From: JANYGA01 sp031420415
Lineage (GTDB): Bacteria; Vulcanimicrobiota; Vulcanimicrobiia; Vulcanimicrobiales; Vulcanimicrobiaceae
Assembly (NCBI GenBank): GCA_031420415.1
Contig: JANOMT010000029.1
Span: 1 to 64,000, forward strand
DNA length: 64,000 nt
Direction: 5' to 3'
Part shown: positions 63,123-64,000 of the stretch, piece by piece
Layout: the number at the start of each line of letters is the position of its first letter
How positions within the stretch are numbered: the first letter of the stretch is position 1
Notes under the pieces: generated by a model
Databases searched by the model: none
Told to the model about the DNA's origin: nothing
Seen by the model: only the letters and a program-made list of their open reading frames with translations
Translations under genes and position numbers: made by a program

Positions 63123-64000
63123 TTACGCGCCGAGCGAAATTTCATCGCAGAAGATGAGTTCGTCGGGACGGGCTTGCCAATGCACGCGCTTCGTCGTGGC
63201 GTAGAGATCTTCGTATTGAAAGAGAAAGATCCACGGCGCTTCATCGTGCACGATCGTGAGCGCCATGGCGTAGAGCGCGTCACGTTTTTTAGGATCGAGT
63301 TCGAAGCGTGCGTCGGTCAAGAGCTTATCGAGTGCGGGATTGGCATACGTCGAGAGACGCGCATCGCTCGAGAGCAGGCTCGTGAGCGTGTTGTCGGCGT
63401 CGTACGAGTCGTTACCCCAGCCGAGCATATAGGCGGGTGCGAGCGCGCGTTGGCCGACCGCATTGACGTACGTCGTCCACTCTTGAATCCGCGTCTCGGC
63501 TTTCACGCCGACGGCCGCGAGTTGGCCCGCGATCGCTTCGGCGATCTCTTTATCTTTATTGTACCGACCCGTCGGAGCGTTGATCGTAAACTCGAGGCCC
63601 TTTCCCTCAGGGTAGCCGGCCTTGGCCAGAAGCGCCTTCGCTTTTGCCGGGTCGTAACCATAGGCGGGAATCGCCGCATCGAAGCCCGTGAAGTTGGGCG
63701 GAAGTGGCGTCGCGAGATCGTAGCCGCGTCCGCCGAGAACGACGCGCACCAATTCTTTGACATTGACGGCATAGTTGAACGCTTGGCGCACGAGTTTATT
63801 GTTCTGCGGCCCGGGCTTCGTCATGTTGAAGGCGATATAGAGCACGCGGATGCTGCGCGCGCTCGTGAGTTTGGAGTTGCGACCGCCGACGAGTTGCGTT
63901 TGATATTGCGCGGGCACGTTCGTGATGATATCGCTCTCGCCCGTACGCAGCGCTGCGACGCGTGCGGCGGCTTCGGGAATCGGCTTTAAAATGACGCGAT
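63123..64000 (-). CDS. ABC transporter substrate-binding protein, family 5 (N-terminus outside window)
   Basis: The frame is open to the right edge, so the signal peptide and first domain are missing. About 292 residues are visible. SBP_bac_5 features are VRQAFNYAVNVKELV, YDPAKAKALLAKAGYPEG, and the C-terminal pattern APWIFLFQYEDLYATTKRV. It binds a peptide or similar ligand in the periplasm for the two permeases downstream. It is the first gene of the three-gene transport operon seen here. Confidence 0.9.
   Translation of the reverse strand, partial: RVILKPIPEAAARVAALRTGESDIITNVPAQYQTQLVGGRNSKLTSARSIRVLYIAFNMTKPGPQNNKLVRQAFNYAVNVKELVRVVLGGRGYDLATPLPPNFTGFDAAIPAYGYDPAKAKALLAKAGYPEGKGLEFTINAPTGRYNKDKEIAEAIAGQLAAVGVKAETRIQEWTTYVNAVGQRALAPAYMLGWGNDSYDADNTLTSLLSSDARLSTYANPALDKLLTDARFELDPKKRDALYAMALTIVHDEAPWIFLFQYEDLYATTKRVHWQARPDELIFCDEISLGA

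Overview
The window most likely comes from an anoxygenic phototroph with a type II (quinone) reaction centre that is not a proteobacterium. The DNA is GC-rich, GTG and TTG starts are common, and many genes overlap by 4 bases (ATGA or GTGA). The middle 21 kb (about 29.3-50.3 kb) is a photosynthesis gene cluster: crtB, pufBALMC, a Crp/Fnr-type regulator and bchF-bchC-bchX-bchY-bchZ on the plus strand, then dprA-hemL-phhB, with bchN-bchB-bchG-bchP on the minus strand facing them. The gene order, the divergent PufL/PufM proteins and the general gene content fit best with the phototrophic Candidatus Eremiobacterota (WPS-2). That placement is an inference from gene content, not a phylogeny.

Left flank (0-29 kb), in order: the C-terminal part of a TonB-dependent receptor; an MFS exporter; pyruvate dehydrogenase E1 and E2 (aceE-aceF, no E3 here); a superfamily II helicase; a large secreted zinc metalloprotease; folP; a 1012-residue SARP/NB-ARC regulator with a direct-repeat array upstream; a single-ORF fusion of FolK and FolE2; a GH1-like protein; a BrkB/YihY membrane protein; a glycosyltransferase; an M48 protease; a secreted PQQ dehydrogenase paired with a sulfocyanin-like blue copper protein; and a DUF1858-Mrp ATPase.

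Photosynthesis cluster (29-50 kb): CrtB makes phytoene. PufB and PufA form the LH1 antenna, PufL and PufM the reaction-centre core, and PufC is a tetraheme electron donor. A 9-bp GC stem-loop separates pufBA from pufLMC. BchN/BchB are the catalytic part of dark protochlorophyllide reductase. BchX/BchY/BchZ form chlorophyllide reductase. BchF and BchC convert the 3-vinyl group to 3-acetyl. BchG attaches and BchP reduces the isoprenoid tail. HemL supplies 5-aminolevulinate by the C5 route. bchL, bchHDI, bchM and a reaction-centre H gene are not in the window. The most notable residue change is in PufM, where the usual histidine ligand of the accessory bacteriochlorophyll (M182 in Rhodobacter numbering) is an aspartate.

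Right flank (50-64 kb), in order: an RsbW-like kinase; a GIY-YIG/cyclophilin fusion with an internal ribosome binding site; a DUF72 protein; a class A beta-lactamase-like serine hydrolase; a cell-wall amidase; an S9 peptidase; a DUF202 protein; a decayed remnant of a second S9 peptidase; a cupin; a TRAP transporter (fused DctQM plus a Tat-exported binding protein); a frameshifted MFS gene; and a Dpp/Opp-type peptide ABC transporter cut by the right edge. No tRNA, rRNA, CRISPR array or insertion sequence was recognised.
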